Source of the DNA: Siphonodentalium dalli
Lineage: Eukaryota; Mollusca; Scaphopoda; Gadilida; Siphonodentaliidae
Assembly (NCBI GenBank): GCA_032622095.1
Contig: CP136064.1
Span: 134,795,129 to 134,859,128, forward strand
Direction of reading: 5' to 3'
DNA: 64,000 bases
The notes under the pieces were generated by a model that was not told where the DNA came from, did no database searches, and worked only from the letters and a program-made list of their open reading frames with translations. Position 1 is the stretch's first letter. Each line of letters opens with the position of its first letter. Positions 13,501 through 28,500 of this stretch are shown piece by piece. The translations under genes were made by a program, and so were the position numbers.

Positions 13501-16500
13501 TAACCTGGCTTCAGACCATAAAAGGGTTGAATACAATAGATATTCAACAGTTATCACCTTACTATAATAAGCAATAGTTAGCGACCGTCGTGGTGTCATC
13601 GACATAGAGTTATTACAATTGGTTTTGCAGATTTGTGTGATTATAATTATATCAAATTTTAGTTTTATGTTTGCGATAGCCGTATTCTATGTTATTGTTT
13701 TATGAATTGATCTGCCTGTGTGATACCTATGTTCGTATAATATTGTTTTTAAAGTTGTTTTTGTGTTGTTTTAATTATGTTTTTATTCTGAGTAACAAAT
13801 AAAGTTTAAAACAAATATTTTAATCATTAATTGTGAACCGCCCAGAAAATGAGGATTTAATTTGGCCAAAGTTTTTTTCATTTGGCTAATAAAATTTTCA
13901 TTTGGCTAAACTTTTGGCCACAAGATTTTTCGGTCCAGCGCGAACACTGCCTATCAAACCTGTTTCAGCCAGTTTACCACAATCAAATGAAAGGTCGACA
14001 GATGTGTAACCCATCCCTTAATGATAGTAACATTGCTATGATCAGAATAATTTAAAGTTTTGATGTGGTATTATAGAGTATAGTGTTATGATCTAAAGTA
14101 GTATAAACAAATGTTTATAATTTAACAAACAAAATTGGAATATATGGGTCAAAAGCGAATAGTTAATATAACATCTAAACTACAGAGCCTGTCACCAATA
14201 TCATTGTGTGAGCAGTTCTATTTATGTTTTTGCAAAATGCCTTCTGAGATATCAAAATAGTATAGTTATTTAATAACGGAAAAGGTTAAAAGACATGGAA
14301 CGGGTCAAAGGGGTTAAATCACCTATCTTGGCCCTGTTTGATCCAATATAAGTCAAGCATCCAAGGACCTAGAGCTCCATTGGTCTAGTTAAATAAATTC
14401 ACCTGGCTATTAAAGTGTTGATTAATCAAAATAGTTCAAAATTCAAAACATTTTAGTTTTTTAATTAAAAAAAAGCCGAAACTCCTGGAAACTCTGTAAA
14501 AATAAATCTGATCAAAACAAAAGGACTATGGCATTCCCCGTAAAACAAGATGTGAATTGTTCTACTCAGAACGTTATATATGGGCTGAAATGTCAATATG
14601 TGGTACCGCAGTGTATGTAGGTGAGACAGAATGCCAACTAGCTGACAGATTCAAGGTGCACCAAAGAGACATCAGGTTATACATATGGATAAGCCAGCAT
14701 ATGAACATTTTTGCTCACATGGTCACCGCAGTATAGCAGATCTGTAGGTAGCAGTGTATGAGATAGTTAAGGGAGGGAAACAGATGTGATATCACAGAAC
14801 AACGTGCAGCTGAAGCTCTCAGCATGTCTCAACCACCTACAACAGAAGAACGCAAAAAGAAGAAGCCAAAAAAGAAAAAGAAATAAAGAAAAACAAAATG
14901 TCTAGATCATTTTCATCTTCATTTTCACCATGTCATGTTAAATGTTAAACCATTTCATGACCCCATCCAAATTACAACGTGGGTTGTAGGGAAGGGGTGC
15001 TGCCCCTTCCAAATCCTCCCAGGCCCAGTCCTAAATCCCCAATAAACAAACAACCACATTTATCGTGCCCACTTTATTTTTCAACATCATTCTAAATCTT
15101 CAACTGCACCACAGACGAACAGCAAGTACAACACGGCTGAACGACAAGTACACCATGGCCAAATGGCAACTACACTGTGGCCGAAATGCAGTTAGCCAGT
15201 GGAACCTTGGTGTAGTTGCTGTTTGGCCATAGTGGCAATGCTAACCGCAATGTGGTTATTAAAGTGGACACTTGTTTTGTCCAGCAGGGTAGCATATAGA
15301 GTAAAGTTGTTATCTGGACTAATTCAATTCTATGACTATTCTTCAACCTTCCTGATTCTCATTCAACTTGCCGACAGGTACCCAAATTCAAAATGATCCA
15401 AATTTTTCAGTCAAGAAATTGGTAAAAAAATAAAATATTTTCCATCATTCATACACATATGTTGCACATCAGCAATATATTGCAATAATTCTCTACACAT
15501 AAAACTGTGGGAGGAGGTGATTATTATACCCAATGAATATACCCATAATGTATGACAAACACACAAATGGACGGACAGAGGTAATTTCAATAGTCCCAAC
15601 AAAAAATAAATTTTTCGGGGGAAAAAGAAGACTTAATGTAACCTTACCATGAGCTTACCTTCAAATCTCTATGAACTATATTTTTACTATGAACAAATTG
15701 TACAACTTCTAATAACTGCCTCATGATAAACCTGAAACATAGATAGAAGCAATTATAAGATTGAGTTATATCTTACCAATATATATACGGAATAAAGAAA
15801 GTGTCAATGACACTGTAGCTCAACTTGGAGAGAGGATACATTACAGTCATGAATGCGGAAAGTTTAAATGTTAACTCTTTGATTGCCAGGAGCCGATATT
15901 ATCGGCCTAAACTGTCTATCCTAAAATTGCCAGCGCCGACATCGGCCATAATTGTAATCATAATTATTTTGAACATAGTATGACAGAATTAAATGGAAGT
16001 GCCAATGACACCATAGCTCAACTTGGGGATGAGTTAATAATTTTATGCTGAGCAGTCAATAGAATGATAAAGAAGGAAAGTGAACAAGTTTCAGTAAATG
16101 GATTGTATTGTGTAAATGAAATTAATTTCATTTCACTATATTTCTCCACTAAATGTGGGCTGCAGGGTGTGACAATGAATTCAAATGTGAAATCCAAAAT
16201 GGCTCCAGGTACCCATGTTTTTTAACAAATTTCGGAAGAATTGGACAGCTTCAATCTAGAGGTCACACCAAAGAATCATATGAAGTTGGTATGAAGGATG
16301 AGGGATGTGGCATGTAGGGTGTGCCAAAGGATATTATTCATGAAAAGAGTAAAATCCAAGATGGCTCCCATCTAGAGGTCACGCCGAAGATCCATATGAA
16401 GTTTGGTGGCAATTAGAGAAGGGTGTGGTCTGTAGGGTGTTCAAAAGTATTTAGTCATGTAAAGAGTAAAATTCAAGATGGCTAGCAGTGGCCATGTTTT

Positions 16501-19500
16501 TCATCGAAAATCGCTAAAATTTGATAGCTCCCATCTAGAAGTGATCCTGAACATGCCTGTAAATTTTCAAAACATTTCTCCAATAAATTCTGCTTGCAGG
16601 GTGTGCCGATAGATTCAAATTTGAAATCCAAAATGGCTGCTGGCTGCAATGTTTTTTTAACAAATTTTGAAAAAAATTGATGGCTCACATCTGGAGGTCA
16701 CCCCGATGATCCACATTATAAAGTTTGGTGATGATTGGATGAGGGATGCAGCCTGCAGGGTGAGCCAAAGGAAATTGTTGACAAACGCACCTACGGATGA
16801 CGGACGCCAATCCACTGCAATAGCTCAAAGTAAAGTTGACCTAAAAAGTTATCAAAGTTTCATAAAAATATATTTTTAATTTTAATTAATTTCTGCAGTA
16901 CATATCTGAGTTTTAATACTTTTAAAGACTTCTGAACATAAATTATCCAAAATGGCAGATGTTGCCTGAAAATGAAAGTGTCAATGACACTGTAGTTCAA
17001 CTTTGGGAGGAGTTCATATTTTGCTGAGCAATGAAAAGAATGATAAAGAAGGTCATGCTGAAGATCAACATAAAATTTAATCATGATCGGATGAGAGATA
17101 TAGTCTGTAGGGTGCTCGAATGGATTTAGTCGTACAAAGAGTAAATTCCAAGATGGCTACTGGCGGCCATGTTTTTCAACGAATTTCGGTAAAAATAGGA
17201 GGCTACCATCTAGAGATAACCCCAAAGATCCACATTAAGTTTGGTGATGATTGGAAGAGGGATGTGGCCTGTAGGGTGCGCTAAAGGATTTAGTCATACA
17301 AAGAGTAAATTCCAAGATGGCGGCTGGCAGCCATGTTTTTAAAGAATTTCTGGCAAAATATGAGGCTCCCATCTTGAGGTCACCCTGAAGATCCATATAA
17401 AGCTTGGTGATGATCAGATGAGGAATGTGGTCTGTAGTGTGTGCCAAAGGATTTAGTCATGCAAAGAGTAAAATCCAAGATGGCTGCCGGCGGCCATATT
17501 TTTCATTGAAATTTTTTCAAATTTGATAGCTCCCATCTACAGGTGATCACAATCATATCTGCAAAATTTAACGAGAGGCCGATCACGATTGGCAGATGTT
17601 TAACCCATACCTTGGCGTTAGCGATTAGCTTTTTTCATAAATCCTTACACCAACCTTTTCACGAGTGCAAAACTTTCAACAATTCACACCTTACTATTAA
17701 GTTCACAAGTGGAATCACACTTATTGGGCACCTTGATCACAAAAACACAATGTTAACGTGGATGTGGCATTCGATTTCTATCTATTAGGTCACTCCAACA
17801 CAGATATGTCTTATAGAGTGATAGCGCTAATTAAGCTCAATCCATAGTGGGAGAGAAGCACCATAGCCGTTAAAGATAAAATAGTTAAGAAATCAAGTAG
17901 ATAAACATCATAGCAACTCCATTTATCTGTTTATTACATTGGAACATGAGACATAACATATTGTTACCCTCCTCCTTATTTTCCACCCTTCTGATTGGCC
18001 CATTTCCTGCCACGTGCCGGGCGACAAATCACACTGTCGCCCGCTGAGCCGAGAGACATTGTTTTTGTCGCCCGCCTGATGTTATAACGCAAGAATATCT
18101 CCAAACACACACTGCAGTAAACTCATCTATTTCACATCACTATAATGTACTAAAATCATAGATCTTATATACCCCACGGATTCGCAAAACACACCAGTTG
18201 TGGTGTTTGCTAATTTGCATATATTTAGTGAACACTAATATTCGAACTTTTAAGTTGATACTTTTATCGGACAAGCGTTATTATGTACTTTTGACATCGA
18301 AACATCTCGGTGATTCAATATGTTCATGTTGACATTATGGTGCAAGATTGAAAAAGTGGATCCCTTCAGGTTGGTTGGTTATAAATGTTTGCTGGTAGAC
18401 AACGTAATGCATACGTTTGTCGCGAATGAATGGTACTGTACGCTTATCCATGATATCAGACCTCTCCGCGATGTCTGCAATGTGATCATAGAAGTATTTT
18501 GTGTGAGGATCGCTTAGTACTTGGGAGCACTGACACATATGAATGTACATTACTGAAATCGACAAGTTCCCAATAGCTTTCGGGGAAGACCGTTATGAAA
18601 TAAATATCGCGAGTAAATTCCGTGCGCAAGGCGACATTGAATATTCCACATTGCAGAAGGCGATAACATACAGGTCTATATGGCTTATTGGTTTACATTG
18701 CACGGACCGATATTGACGATTTAACCACCAAAATGATCGTAAATAAACGCTGATTGTAATACGACCCTGCCTAACTATGCTTAAAAGCCATGTCCTGATT
18801 GGCCAGTGGCCCGAGTTACCATGGCTATCTCGTTCCAGTTTTGTGGTACAATTCTACTTTTTCCAATTGTACCACGAAAAAAATCGGTTTATTCAGATCG
18901 CCGCACGCGACTTTTCCCGTCTTTTCTAACTCCGCGCAAACGGGGCATCAACGGAGTACACCCGCACCCGTAACCCTTTGAATTTTTCTACATCTTGACA
19001 ATCTTGCGAATTTTCTAGCGATTTGTCGCTTGAAACCAGTTTGGTTGCCAATGAATATGGTCCAAATGATGTTATGGTATATTGATATATGTTACGACCA
19101 AAGAAAGTTACTTAATAAGTATATTAAATGACAAAATAAATCCATGGGGCCGGGCTGTGCATTCGTCGATTCGAATCTCGATCATATTCGATATTTCGGA
19201 ATCAAGTTGAAAATGAAAGCGTTTGTTCACCAGTATACAGAAGGGGAATAAGATTAGTTTAGTAAACTAGATCATTTAGATCGCTTTGTGTAAGGAAAAT
19301 GGTCCATAGTCGATGATCATATTAATGTTGTCCCAACAACGTTCAAAACAGAAATGACCGAAATCGTATTTCCTGTACAATTTAAATGAAACGCACGGGC
19401 GCCGCTGAAAACACATCGTTTTTTAGCCAATCACAACGATTATTTCTAGAAGAGGTGCCTCGAAAAGTCAACGGGGGAATTTCATAACAAGACAAGACAT

Positions 19501-22500
19501 TACCAGAGTACTCCATGCACAGAAATCGAGTACGCCCAATACGAATTACACCACGAAATGTTTTATCACCTGAGACCGAAAAAGCGCAGTATTTCGTTGA
19601 CTATTCAGTCGAATTGTGACCATAAACTTTCAGTCGTATTACAAAAGAAATAAATACACGGTGTATCGGTGTGTATGGTCAAGTTGTACCACAAAAAACT
19701 GATTGTAGGACTCCGCTACGCGTCGTCCTACAATCAGTTTTTTGTGGTACAACTTGACCATACACACCTCTACACCGTGTATTTATTTCTTAATTATCAA
19801 CAGCTTAATGGCTTGACTATCGTTTTATATGGAACAGAACGATAAGTAGTTACTGAAAATATACATAATCGGGTAAGAAAGCACTTGTGACTCAGTGCAA
19901 CATCGTGCGTGTGGGTGCATGGCAAGGATTTTTTTCCTGTGGTATAATCGGATAACAAAACATTTGTTGCCCTTCTTCTCGGGAGACATCGAGATTTTTC
20001 AACCACTCGAGAACGATATGTCTCCCTCGGACCTGTGCTTCTCGGGAGACATTCCGTTCTCGAGCGGGTGACAAATCTCAATGTATCCCTCGACATCGGG
20101 CAACAACTGTATATTGTTGTTTTTTTATTATTATTGCTATTGTTTTGGTTATTATGTTTTGTTTGTGTCAGCTGCATATTAAAAATTTATGGGATCATAT
20201 AGATGGGAGAAAAGGGTTAATATTTCCCCACTCAAAAACCAATCAATACCTGAACAACTATATATATATAAAATATGATTGCTAATGATTGGATATAAAG
20301 GTTACATTTCTTCTAAGCTGATCATTGGAAAGATACAATGTCTGTAAACAGTGGAAATATAATTAAAGTTATGGTTAATATTTTCAAAACCATTCAATCG
20401 ATACCAAAATCTATACAGGTGAAGAATGTGTCATGATTAAACAGATGTGATTATTTATAGAGTGATCGTGTGAAAAATATTTAGCTATCACATTGTGTCA
20501 ACAGGATTGGTAAAGGATGTTAATATCTTTAAGCAAATAAACCAAATGACCCTCACTATGCAGGTTAGGGGTGTGTTATCATAAACTTGCCAGAACTATA
20601 AACATAATCAATGGAAATATTGTAATGAACTGATAAACACAAAATAGTCTACAAAAAGTATGTGATTTGATTTAGAAACCCATACAATAAGTCAGTATAA
20701 AGAATCCCAGCACCGTTAATATTATCCTGCAGCCCAAATGCAATTGAGGGAATTTCAAAATAAGACATTTCCTCTTATGATGAATATTCAATTGGTCATT
20801 TATAGAAACACTGACTGAACCTGGCTCAAAGTGGAAGCGATAATTTAATATCTGTCTATCAGATAATATGTGTCTATGAAATGGGTTAATTTTAAGTGGA
20901 TCACCATCAACCTGGACATAGAATAGGAGAATGATTAAATGAAAAATATCAGAAGACCATATGATGTGTGGAGGGGGTTAATCATTTTCAATGACATCAT
21001 ACATGTATGATGGAACTAAGGAATATGTGGATTAATTTTTTCTAAGATAAGACAACAGTGTCCCTGTAAACAACAATGACTCTAAACAACAATGTCTATA
21101 AAACATGACAAATGAACAATGGACTATTCCTATGTATTCTTTTAGATTATGTGTCTTATAGAGTGTACATTAACTAATGCCCTGAACCTGTTTTAACAGG
21201 GGGATTAACTAAATATTGCACAGAAAACAGAACTGGAATAAAGAGTCATTAATCACAGTTTGACAGGTGATAAACAGGTCTGCCAGCCACCAGTCGTAAG
21301 CAGGTACTATCAGGTGCCAATAACTATAAATTGTCTCATTCCAATAATACACAATCCTGTGTGGTGTTATTTTATCTTCAACTTGCACAGTGGCAAACAG
21401 GTATTAATTACTTGAATTATAAAGGGCCATAACTCTGTTAAAATATATCGGATCAAACCCATATTCGTACTCGACCTGTATTCAGGGGTGAGAAATTCAT
21501 ACCCTTGGTGTTGATAAAAAAAATATGTTTCAGTCAAGTAGCTTGCGTGTATTCTAAGTGACAACAAGAGTGAAAAGGGTTAATTAAACCATACCAAAAA
21601 CCATACAGATGAAGAACGTGATAAGAACGAGAGGCCGATCACGATCGGCAGATGTTAACCCATCCCTTGGCGATAAAAATTTAATATGATCGGATAAATG
21701 AGAGTTTTGGTGTTGAATTATAGAGTATACTGTTATGTACTATTATAGACAAATGTACATAACACAAATTATTGGAATTTATGGGTCACTGGCATTTATA
21801 TAAGAGAATGCACTGGTACAGGATCTGTAATGCTAAACCGCCACAGCCAGCAAGTCCGTGGGTTAAATGTGTAGGTGTGCCCTGGACATGGAATACTTGG
21901 GTTAAGAGAGTCCAATTTAAGTTTACAATAATAATGTGTCCTAGTATACAGATAAGCAACCTCACCACTGACCCATTAATATCAATTATATAGCACAGCT
22001 GTCAAAAAATCACAGGAATTGTTTATGTTGAACACTGACCTCTATTAAACCAATAACAATTATAATGATATCAGACCATCTGAAGATATAACTCTGCAGC
22101 ACAGATGTCCAAGTCTACTGTTAATATCATGTGATGTTTATTGTTGAATCTTTATTTTAAATTAGATACCACAGGCTTCTTTATCAGATTATTTGCACAT
22201 TGGCATAAGAGACATCAGAAAATAATATAGCTTTATCAATAGCTAAGTAGTCCAAATGCAATTGGTGAATTAGATTTAATGTTGCTCCAAACAGATTTAC
22301 CAGTACATAACACAAGATTTTGGACCGATTTAATCAAATTTGGTGTGGTGATTCGGGGTACCCTTGGCAGAGTTATTATGGTTATAATTGTTTTTAATTA
22401 TTTAAAAAAATTAAAGGAACACATTGGAAATCTTTTTATCAACTTGTATCATAATCATCAATATCTAAATGAAAACAAATGACAATGTCAATGACATTTT

Positions 22501-25500
22501 TTTTATTATTATTATAAAAGTTAAAAAAAAAATAAAAAATTTAAATTGATTTTTTTTTCAATTTTTTTTCTTTCGAAAAAGGGTCATAACTCCTTTAAAA
22601 TAAATCGGATCAAACCCATATTCGAACTAGATCTGTATTTTGGGCTGTGAAACTCACATACCAAATTTGGTTCCAATCAGATAAAAAATGTTTGAGTTAT
22701 GGCAGAATGTGTGAATTCTAAGTAGAAAAAGGGCCCTAACTCTGTAACAAAAACTCGGATCAAACCCAAATTCGAACTCGATCTGTATTTTGGGCTGATA
22801 TACCCATATACAAAATTTGCTTCTGATTGGATAGAAAATGTTTGAGTTATCGCATTACACGTGAAGTGTCTACGGACGGACAGACGGACGGACGGACGGA
22901 CGAACGACGAGTGGTTAATCCGGACAACGACACTATGTTTACCATACATGGTATGGGTAAACATAAAAACCTAGGTAAGAAATATGAGGCAGATCAGAAG
23001 AAATATGTTCAACTTATTGCATCGGATAGCATGTGTGTGAAGGGTTAATTATTTTCTAAACCGATCAACCAATCGATACCAAAAACTATACAGGTGAGGG
23101 GTGTGTCATCATACACCTACAAATCAAATATGAACACAATCAGACAAAAAATACTTAGGCTACAGCATCGGATAGCACTTCAACCGATCGATACCAAAAA
23201 CAATACAGGTGAGGAGTGTGTCAACATAAACATGCACATAAAATTTGAACATGATCCAATAAATAATAGTCGAGTAATCGAATTGGATACCAAGTGTCTA
23301 CGTACAGATGGATGGACAGACGGACAGAAAGATGACGGATGTATGGTACACATAAAAATGATCCGGCTATAAATATAAATAGGGTATGCGATGGATTCAA
23401 ATCTGAAAAGATGGCTACTGGTGGCCATGTTTTTCATCGAAATATAGCTCCCATCTATAAGATCGGAAGAGGGATGCGACCTGTAGGGTGTGCCGAAGGA
23501 AATTGTTGATGCACGGACAGATGACAACCCACAGCAATAGCTCAAACTTTACGTTGTAAAGTTGAGCTAAAAATGAACACAATCATTTCCAGCAGTTTAC
23601 CAGTTCATTCATTCATATAAACATGATATTTTGATAACTTTATATTGTAATATAGATGATGGGCACTTTAGATTATGTTGTCAGTTCTTTTGAAAAGTCA
23701 AAAACTGACCAAATTCACAATTAAATTACCTATATTTGCGGTAAACACATACAAAAAACGAGTGTGATGACCAACCCAAGTGACAAGTAACTTGCCTCAG
23801 TGATAGCAATATGTGTCATTCGGTATTTTATTTATAGCACAAGGATGACAAGTTTGTTATGTATTTAGATGATATGATTATATAATGTACATTTTATAGT
23901 TTAGAAATATCTGTCAGCTGTCAGCCATTGACATTTTTTTCATTTGTTTCATCCAACTTCACCTCCTCCAAACTGCTCTCTTCTACTTTACTTTCCTCCC
24001 TGTAAACCCTAACCCCCACCCCATGCCACCTCAACCACTGAAATGCCGATAAAATATCCATGCTCAACCTCTATGAAATCAATAAGATGTGGTCAAATTT
24101 GGCAGCTCACAACTAGAGGGGATCTTCAACATGCCTGTAAATTTTCCTAACAATTCTACATATATGCGGACTGCAGGGTGTGCAAATAAAATTCAAATTT
24201 TAAATTCATAGATGGTTGCTGGCGGCCAAGTTTTTTTTTAAATTTCGGAAAAAATAGATGTCTCTCATCTAGAGGTCACTCTAAAGATCCACATGAAGTT
24301 TGGTGATGATTGATGAGGGAGGTGGTCTGTAGGGTGTGCCGAAGAATTTAGTCATACAAACAGTAAATCCAAGATGGCCCTCGCTGATAGTTTTTTGGCT
24401 GAATGACCCAAGAATGGTTCGTTCCCATCTACATATCAATGTTAGCTGCCGTGACAAATTTCTTGATGATCAGACAAACAGTAGAGCCTATAGCTCGCGC
24501 TATAAATGGATTGAATTTTGAAATCCAACACGGCTCTGTTTTTTTGCGGAATTACCCCAAATTTGATAATGATCTGACCAAAGGTACAACTTGTAGCTTG
24601 TGCTAATGGAAATTGTTGATGGACAAACGTACAGATGACAGATACCAGCCCATGGCAATAGTTCAAACTTTACAAAGTCAAGTTAAGCTAAAAAGTTGTG
24701 GTACCTACACTTGTGCGAAGTTTTACACTTAAGTCACATTTTGAACAATTGCCTTGAAAAATTTCATTCATCTACTCCCCTAGAATAAATAAAATGAAAG
24801 TGTCAATGACACTGTATCTCAACTTGGAGAGGGGATAGTTTCATATGTTACAGTCAATGGAGTGATTTAATAGGAATGTGGAAAGTTGAAATGTCTAAGT
24901 AATGCTAGATATCAACATGAAGATATATGTATAAGTAAAATCCAAGATGGCCACTGGTGGCCATGTTTTCCAAAGAAATTAAAAAACATTTGATAGCTAC
25001 CCATCTAGTAGATGAATATCAAGATCAATGTGAAGTTTGATGATGATTGGATGAGGGAAGTGGACTGTAGGGTGTGCTTTAACCCTTTGTAGAGTATTTA
25101 TATCCTCCTATACATGACATCATGCATGAGTGTAACGTCAACGTCATAGCAATAATTATTAACAAATTCGGGTCAAAAGGTCCATAATTTGTTTTAATTG
25201 ATGTGTAGTTTCTGTTTACGTGTGCTATCATAATCAATTGCATTTGTATATTGGGACATTATATTAATCAAAATATCTCCTATACAATTCATTTATAAAT
25301 CGGATGATTAATTGAAGTTATGTCTACATAAAAATGACACTTCCTGAAACGACATATATGTCGTCCCACTCGCGAACTGTACGGTGACAAATAAGTCGTT
25401 CTACTCGCCAAAGGGTTAATGATTATGTTATGCAAAGAGTAAAATCCAAATTTGCTGCCGGTGGCATGTTTTTTAATGACATTGGAAAAATTAGATTACT

Positions 25501-28500
25501 TCCATCTTGTGTTCATCCAGAAGATCCATTTGATGTTTAGTGATGATCGGACAAGTAGGGTGTCGTCTGTAGGGTGTACCAACAGATAGTTATACAAAGA
25601 GTAAAATCCAAGATGGCCACTGGCAGCCATGTTTTTCAATGAAATTCGGAAAACTTTGATGGCTCCCATCTGGAGGTCACCCCGAAGACCTGTAAGAAGT
25701 TTGGTGATGATCGGATGAGGATTGGTCTGTAGGGTGCACCAAAGGATTTAGTCATCCAAAGAGTAAATTGCAAGATGGCCATTGGCAGCCATGTTTTTCA
25801 AAATATTCGGTCCAAATAGGCTCCCTTCTAGAGGTCACCCCGAAGATCCATAAAAAGTTTGGTGATCATCAGATTAGGGATGTGGTCTGTAGGGTGTGCC
25901 AAATGATTTAGTCATGCAAAGATTAAAATCCAAAATGGCTGCCGGAGTCCATGTTTTTCATTGAACATTGTTAAAATTTTATAGCTCCCATCTGGAGGTG
26001 ATTCTATATGCCTGTAAATTTTCAAATCAATTCTCCAATAAATGCAGGCTGCAGGGTGTGCTGATGGATTCAAATTTGCAATCCAAGAGGACTGCTGGTG
26101 GCCATGTTTTTTTATAACAAATTTCGTTTAAAATAGGAGGCTCCCATCTATAGTCCAGTGTATTTATGAGAAAAAAATGCCACACCCGGAACTAATTGCA
26201 ACAGAATTTTTTTTTGCTGGAATAAGTACATAAACACTCCATAAACAACATACTAAAAATCGGCAAAAATCGGAAAAAGGGAAATTGGTGAATTTCGTGA
26301 AATAAATTTGGGGAAATTTGGTCAAATCATCAATTTATGGATTTTCATGGATGCATATAAAAACAATCAAATTCACAAATCCTACAAATGGTATGTGTAT
26401 TGTGTCGACATCAATTTCCTGAACCCAGTACTGAAAACCAGTCCCAGATTCATTACGTATTTTTCGAGTTGTGTGCCTTCAAAAACGCGAGTTTACCTGA
26501 TTTCGGCTCATTTTTTGGGCCTCAATTTCGAAGAATGAGCCAAAATGCCTTATTTATGATTAATTATTAAAAAAAACTAGAGCAAACTGAAGGGATTTCT
26601 CAGTGTTATAGTAATTTCCTCACTAGATTAAACACAAAATATGATTAATATGTGTATCTATAATTAAGATGAAGATTATATTCTCAAACAAAATGTGTGT
26701 TCCATTGTATGGACTTGGCCAATTTTGCCTCTGACACTGAACGTGTGTGATGAAATGCAAAATTTGAGGTCATGTAACTCAATAATTTAATACCCATATG
26801 CCATGCTTTTCTTATAACCTTTTAAGTATGTTGGATTGAACAAATTGTAAAGGTATTAACAGGACATTATATAAGAATATCAACTTATGGCCCTTTGAAT
26901 ACTTAGTTTTAGCTTGTTTCCAAAGATGCCAGTTTGAGGCATTTATGTCCAATCTAAAAGGTTTAGGGCCATAAAAACAAAAAACAATGGGTGTTTTAAT
27001 GTGTAAAATTATTTGAACTTTCCTCCCACAACACTTTAGTGATAAAAAATTAGCCTTACATTGGTTATGCCATAGTATTTCACCTGATTTCTTTCATTTT
27101 TCAGGAAACTGACTCCAAATTTTAACGTTGGTATAGGGGTAGGAAAAATCACAAAATGCAATCTTATCACCAAATTACAGCCATTTCAGACACAATGTTG
27201 TTTTCTTCCAGTTTGTGTACATTCATGTTGCATTATAAAACTGCTTAATACACTATCGGACGTTGATTTATAATTTTATGGTTATGTTGTATAAAAACAA
27301 TCTCAAAATAGCCAAGTTGACATTTCACTGCCAAATTATGACAAAAAATATTATAGCTCTGTCAATAAACATAAACAAAGGAAATGTGATAGTATGTATG
27401 AAAGAACAATGTAAGCAGAAACTGTTAATATAAAGTTTTCTGCTTCAAGATGCATAATTTTGAAGATTTTGTTGATATGCTTTCCCCTACCCCATTTTTC
27501 TGCCGTTCAAATTTGGAGTAAGTTTCCAAAATGATGAGTGAAATCCAGTGACATTCATTGGTATAACCATTGAAATGCTATTTTCTCAATACAAAAATGA
27601 TTTAAGAGGACAGATCACATAATTTTACACAATAAACTTTTTCTGAATATGCCTAAAATCCTTTTAAAATTGACAAAAACGTCCCACAATAGCATTTTCG
27701 GAAAAGAGGCTAGACTAAGAGTTCATAGGACAATAATTTTATTTTCTTCACCAATGTATTTGGAAATTCCATCACAATTTGTTCAATCTAGTATTCTCAA
27801 AATGTGATGAGAAAAGCAGAGCATATGGATATTAATTTATTGAGTTACATGACCTTAAATATGGCATTTCATCACACGAGTTCTGTGTCAAGGCAAATTT
27901 GGCTAAGTCCATACAATGGAACACATATTTTGTTTGAGAATATTTTATTCTCCTTATTCATAGATGCACATATTAATCATAGTTTGTGTTTTATCTAGTG
28001 AGGAAATTACTAAAACAGTGAAAAAGTAATTAATTTTGCTCTAGTTTTTTAAATAATTAACCATATAATACGGCATTTGGCTCATTCTGCGAAATTAAGG
28101 CTCCGAAATCAGGTAAACTCGCGTTTTTGAAGGCACACAACTCGAAAAACACTTAAGGAATCTGGGAATGGTTTCCAGTTCTGGATTCAGGAAAATGTGG
28201 TCGACAAAATAGGCATGATATTTGTAGGACTTGTAAATTTGAATTTTTTATATACATTCATGAAAACCCATAAATTGATGATTTGACCAAATTTTCTCAA
28301 TTTTTTTTCACGAAATTCACTAATTTCCCTTTTTCCGATTTTTGCCGATTTTTAGTATGTTGTTTATGGAGAGTATATGTACCAATTCCAGCAAAAAAAA
28401 ATTCTGTTGCAATTAGTTCTGGGTAAAACCATAAATGCACTGGACTACTAGAGTTCACCTCGAAGATCCATATGAAGTTTGGTGACGATCAGTGAGAGGT

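Larger units (their letters stand above)
17966..20110. mobile_element. 2.1-kb insertion rich in hairpins, class unknown
   Basis: It interrupts the R1 sequence, and the flanks share the 8-bp direct repeat ATATTGTT (17958-17965 and 20111-20118), a candidate target duplication. Termini are ACCCTCC on the left and GGGCAACAACTGT on the right, without clear long TIRs. It contains GC-richer palindromic pieces: CGGGCGACA..TGTCGCCCG near 18028, TTTTGTGGTACAATT..AATTGTACCACG at 18838-18878, and two large hairpins annotated separately. Short ORFs on both strands at 18320-18565 have no recognisable domain. Confidence 0.6.
17570..23355 (+). mobile_element. R1 element (head type B) with two nested insertions
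   Basis: The head AACGAGAGGCCGATCACGAT at 17570 continues to 17965, resumes at 20111-21627 and again at 22970-23355. It ends in GATGGATGGACAGACGGACAG, GTATGGTACACATAAAAA. The joined order matches the complete inverted copy at 62702-61000. The two interruptions are a 2.1-kb insertion (17966-20110) and an R1 type A copy (21628-22969). Distinctive shared landmarks are CAAATGACCCTCACTATGCA (about 20543), GCCCAAATGCAATTGAGGG (about 20733) and CTATACAGGTGAGG (about 23085). Confidence 0.78.

Noticed and set aside
18320-18565. Overlapping ORFs of 65-76 codons inside the 2.1-kb insertion
   Set aside because: Translation on neither strand shows a known transposase, helicase or other domain; kept only as a remark.
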